The notes under the pieces: model-generated
Seen by the model: only the letters and a program-made list of their open reading frames with translations
Databases searched by the model: none
What the model was told of the DNA's origin: nothing
Made by a program: the position numbers and the translations under genes
Assembly: GCA_964058805.1 (NCBI GenBank)
Contig: CAXKVV010000016.1
Coordinates: 1 to 45,488 of the forward strand
Length of the DNA stretch: 45,488 nucleotides
Source of the DNA: Schoenoplectus triqueter
Lineage: Eukaryota; Streptophyta; Magnoliopsida; Poales; Cyperaceae
Direction: 5' to 3'
Part shown: one piece after another, positions 45,400 to 45,488 of the stretch
Layout of the letters: every line of letters starts with the position of its first letter
How positions within the stretch are numbered: position 1 is the first letter of the stretch

Positions 45400-45488
45400 A
45401 AATCTACAAGAACTCACAATCACTAAAAAAAAACCCTAAATGTGCATCCAAATTGGTCTAAACGGTAGAATTAACCGGCATTAAATAG

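Noticed and set aside
1..45488. CRISPR arrays, bacterial operons, rRNA or tRNA genes
   Set aside because: No regular spacer-repeat array, cloverleaf or rRNA sequence seen; the tRNA-like words at 10189 and 28407 are retrotransposon primer sites.

Overview
This is nuclear DNA of a flowering plant. The evidence is spliced genes with plant-type introns, a plant-specific DUF594 protein, a plant GDSL lipase, and many plant transposon classes (Ty3/gypsy LTR elements, CACTA, hAT-like and Harbinger-like elements, MITEs). DUF594 genes are most abundant in monocots, so a monocot is my guess, but the species cannot be fixed from the sequence. The window is AT-rich and gene-poor.

Layout. 1-564 is the 3' end of a DUF594 gene. 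565-4400 is non-coding; it carries three copies of a small hairpin motif with a fixed core and outer stems that differ but still pair. 4400-6600 is a TA-rich simple-sequence block, a tandem repeat of about 180 bp and a conserved hairpin cassette. 6600-8065 is a non-coding repeat ending like an LTR. 8066-10686 is a decayed Ty3/gypsy element on the minus strand (LTR, primer site, gag with zinc knuckle, protease, start of reverse transcriptase). 11247-12693 is a complete non-autonomous CACTA element with a CCA target duplication. 14108-24935 and 31629-43435 are two near-identical direct copies of a segment of about 10.8 kb, each with a complete five-exon GDSL esterase/lipase gene on the minus strand and over 5 kb of upstream DNA. 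Between them (24936-31628) lie LTR-retrotransposon fragments and a truncated CACTA end. After copy 2 come an AT-rich block, a hairpin array, a degenerate tandem repeat and a second copy of the hairpin cassette seen near 6.5 kb.

The only confident protein genes are the DUF594 fragment and the two GDSL genes. By my reading their exons are identical, so both copies should encode the same secreted 362-residue protein. The copies differ mainly in intron 1: copy 1 carries a 523 bp hAT-like insertion, copy 2 a 1460 bp Harbinger-like insertion. Because the other copy keeps the empty site, both insertions and their target duplications can be read to the base. The copies could be a recent tandem duplication or two haplotypes wrongly placed in series.

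Most unusual: (i) the three hairpins at 2333-3192, (ii) the hairpin cassette at 6501 and 45337, whose stem differs by two compensating base pairs, and (iii) the run of four successive hairpins at 44540-44693.
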